Source of the DNA: Plenodomus lindquistii
Taxonomy: Eukaryota > Ascomycota > Dothideomycetes > Pleosporales > Leptosphaeriaceae
Direction: 5' to 3'
Assembly: GCA_025504975.1 (NCBI GenBank)
Contig: JANUWI010000016.1
Location: 806,001 to 870,000 of the forward strand
DNA: 64,000 bases
How positions within the stretch are numbered: the first letter of the stretch is position 1; each line of letters opens with the position of its first letter. Position numbers and translations under genes: made by a program. Positions 61,301-64,000 of this stretch are shown here, piece after piece. Under the pieces are notes generated by a model, which was not told where the DNA came from, did not search any database, and saw only the letters and a list, made by a program, of their open reading frames with translations.

Positions 61301-64000
61301 TTTATAGATACTAGTAAAGTACTACTAGATTAATAAATAAAAATAGAAAAAAACTATATAACTCTAGAATTTTCTAAAAAGTATAAGAAATTTAAACTAC
61401 TTTTTTAGAAAAAAATAAATATAGTAGCATTGCCTAAATATAAACTTTAAAATTATAAAATTATTTTATAAAAAGAAAAGTAACTAACTTTTAGACTAAT
61501 TTATAGACTATTAGAAAAAAAACTTAAAACGCTAAAGAAGTATATTAAAGTTAATCTAAAAAAAGAATTTATTTAACTCTCTAAATTACTAGCAGGCTAC
61601 TCTATTTTTTTTATACTAAAAAAAAATAGTAAGCTATAGTTATATATTAACTATAGAAAGCTTAATAATATTATAATTAAAAATTAATACCTATTACCTA
61701 ATATATTAGAGTTAAAAGATTAATTATTCTATATAAAAAATTTTAGAGTATTAAATCTATAAAGCGCGTATAACTTTATCTATATAAAAGTAAATAAAAA
61801 ATAGAAAATAGTATTTAGAACACGCTATAGCTACTATAAGTATATAGTAATACCTTTTAGTTTTACTAACACTCTAGTAATATATTAGGCTTTTATTAAT
61901 AATATTTTAAAAAAATACCTAGATATATTGATTATTATATATTTTAATAATATTTTTATATATCTATATAATAAATAAAAATATATCTAGTATATTAAAT
62001 AAGTTCTAACTATATTTAAATAGTATAATTTATAACTAGAACCTAAAAAATATAAGTAGTATAAAAAAAATAAAGTTTCTAGAATATATAGTTAGTATCT
62101 ATAGAGTAAAAATAAGTAAAAATAAAATAAAAGTAGTTATAAAATAGCCTATATCTAAAACTATAAAAAATATCTAGTTATTTTTTAAATTTATAAACTT
62201 TAACTAATAGTTTATTAAAAAAAACTCTAAAAAAGCAGCGCCTTTTATAAAGCTAACTAAAAAAAATAAGCTTAGAGATAGAAATAAAATAAAAAAATTA
62301 TATTTAATAATATAAAATAGGTATATATAAAACTACTAATATTAGTATTTTTCTAAAATAGTAAACTATTATACTTTAAAATAGATATATTAGACTTTAT
62401 AATAAAGGTAGTAGTATTATAAAAATAAAATAGTAAATAGTATCTAATTATATACTACTCTAGAAAATTTATAGTATCTAAAAAGAATTATAATATATAT
62501 GATAAAAAATTTATAGCTATTATTAATATATCAGAGCACTAGCGTATCTATATAAAAAGCTATTTAGAACTTATAATATTTTTAGATTATAAAAACTTTA
62601 TAAGCTTTACTATAATAAAAACTTTTAATAGATAATAAATATAATAATTAGAAATATAAAACTAGTATAAATTTAAAATTATATATACTCTAGATAAAAA
62701 TAATAGTAGACCTAATACTTTTAGCTAATAAATAGATATTATAGAATCTAAAAGAATTATTAAAAATATAATTTTTAAAGTTAATAAAAATAGATTATTA
62801 GAACCTACTAGAATATTTAGCGTAGTATTTACTATTACACCTAAATTTATAGAGAAGTTATAGAAAGTAGTTATTTAAAGCTACTATAAAAACTCTATAT
62901 ATAGTTACCTAGGCATTTAATATACTATAGAACTAATTTAATAGAATTAATAGTTTAGAAATATAAAAGATAAAGTTATAGACTTTATTAGTAAATATAT
63001 AGACTATTAAAAAAATAAATATAGTATATACGTATTTTATAAAAAAATATAAGTACTAGAACTACTTTTAATACTATAAAATAATATTTTTATAAACTTT
63101 ATAATAGAACTGCTACTATTAAAAAATTTAGTTACTAGATTTATATATAATATAATTATAGTTATACCTAATTAATTTATAAAAGCAGCTAAATATATTC
63201 TATTTAGAAAAAACTTTATAGTAGTATAGCTAGTATATATTTTTATTAATAGAATTATTAGATATTATAGCATTCTAAAGTTAATTATTAGTAACTAAAA
63301 TAAACTAATTATATTAAACTTTTAGATATTACTTTTTGCTACTATTAAAACGTAATAGAAACTATCTATAGCTTTTTATTAAAAAATAAATAGATAAATA
63401 GAGTAAATAAATTATACTATAAAAGCCTACTTCTAGATATATATTAATTAGTAATAAAATAATTAGATTTTACTATTATTTATAGCTTAGATAGTATATA
63501 ATAATAAAATTTTAAAGTCTATAGAATAAACTTTATATTTTACTAACTATAGAAGATACCTAAATCTTTTTACTAGAATATTACTCTATTAATAGATAGA
63601 AGCAGCTATAATTATAGCTAAAAAACTAAAAAAAGTTTATAAAGAATTAAATAAAGCTATTCTAGATGCTTAATATAGTAGTATTTTATATATTAATAAA
63701 AAAATAAAAAACAGTACTTTAGCTAAAAAAAAAAAGGATAAAGTATATTTTTTTATAAAAAACTTTTATATAATATAACCTAATTATAGATTAAACTATA
63801 TTAAAATTAGACTATTTTTAATTAAAAATTAGAAAAAACTAGTTATATACATATTTAACCTTCTACCTAATACTAAAGTATATTCTAGATTCTATATAAA
63901 AATGCTAGAACTAGCTAACCTTTTAACTCTATTATAGATAAACTTCTATTATAAATAATAGAAAGAAAATAAGTTTAAAGTTAAAAAAATAATAATATAT
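58307..64000 (+). mobile_element. Ty3/gypsy retrotransposon, 5' part, RIP-killed, runs off the window
   Basis: Starts with TATTATAG (ancestral TGTTATAG), the same start as the 12304 element. Plus-strand remnants: a gag-like region about 58.8-60.4 kb; protease and RT about 61,560-62,000 (YINYRKLNN, VFRTRYSYYKY, YLDILIIIYFNNIFIY for the YxDD box); RNase H about 62,340-62,580 (YNIYDKKFIAIINI); integrase about 63,180-63,450 (a remnant of the YHPETDGQTE region); and a chromodomain-like end near 63,770-63,990 (HxxF-type stretch VYSRFYIKMLELANLL). The 3' LTR is beyond the window. The 5-base sequence before it, ACTAA, should be its target duplication. Confidence 0.85.

Larger units (their letters stand above)
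11171..64000. repeat. RIP-degraded AT-rich transposon block
   Basis: About 53 kb dominated by A and T, rich in TpA and very poor in CpA and TpG, the product of C-to-T change at CpA on either strand. CpG, CpC and CpT remain in places (for example GCGCTAGGCC near 12,380), so the damage is CpA-directed and not a general AT bias. No host gene is seen. Degraded but readable retrotransposon and DNA-transposon proteins appear with TAA/TAG where Trp and Gln codons would be. The only normal-composition stretch is 44864-46725. Individual elements are listed separately. Confidence 0.95.

Noticed and set aside
11171..64000. Mitochondrial or plasmid DNA as source of the AT-rich sequence
   Set aside because: It holds nuclear-type LTR retrotransposons and Fot1/pogo elements with CpA-specific decay, and no mitochondrial genes, tRNAs or rRNAs.

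Overview
The window is nuclear DNA of a filamentous ascomycete (Pezizomycotina; Dothideomycetes is my guess, not shown). Reasons: genes have tiny introns (about 47-52 nt) with CTGAC/CTAAC-type branch points; the genes are a fungal inositol-3-phosphate synthase, a fungal LIM-domain protein and a fungal secreted glutaminase-type protein; and most of the window is repeat DNA damaged by RIP (repeat-induced point mutation, C-to-T at CpA in duplicated sequence).

Two compartments meet near 11.1 kb. Positions 1-11,100 are gene-bearing and GC-balanced: (a) the 5' end of an unrecognised gene on the minus strand (313 to 1, running off the window); (b) INO1, minus strand, three exons, 761-2478; (c) about 2.5 kb of intergenic DNA; (d) a three-exon LIM-domain gene, plus strand, 4982-7232; (e) a glutaminase A-like gene, plus strand, 8319-10785, broken by one frameshift and two in-frame stops and lying closest to the RIP block.

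Positions 11,170-64,000 are about 53 kb of extremely AT-rich, gene-free, nested transposon wreckage in which CpA/TpG dinucleotides are almost gone while some CpG, CpC and CpT remain. Despite the damage the elements can be read: a Ty3/gypsy element with 216-bp LTRs and a 5-bp target duplication (12304-20307); a minus-strand Ty3/gypsy with 417-bp LTRs (21244-28654) and two solo LTRs of the same family (11529-11943, 29277-29691); a Ty1/copia element (about 34.9-42.4 kb) interrupted by a pogo-type DNA transposon relic; another minus-strand Ty3/gypsy (about 42.4-53.4 kb); several RIP-killed Fot1/pogo relics (30965-32818, about 33.4-34.9, 44.55-48.25 and 56.6-57.5 kb); an element with terminal inverted repeats of about 325 bp (about 53.47-56.61 kb); and the 5' part of another Ty3/gypsy (58307 to the window end).

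The standout is an intact, unmutated Fot1/pogo element (44864-46725) with perfect 64-bp inverted repeats and a complete 550-residue transposase with its DD35D triad. It sits inside a RIP-killed relative, which sits inside the reverse transcriptase region of a RIP-killed gypsy element. It must have arrived after the RIP of its surroundings or escaped it. Most of the interest lies in this insertion, the nesting order, the strict CpA signature, the long-inverted-repeat element and the broken gene at the compartment edge.
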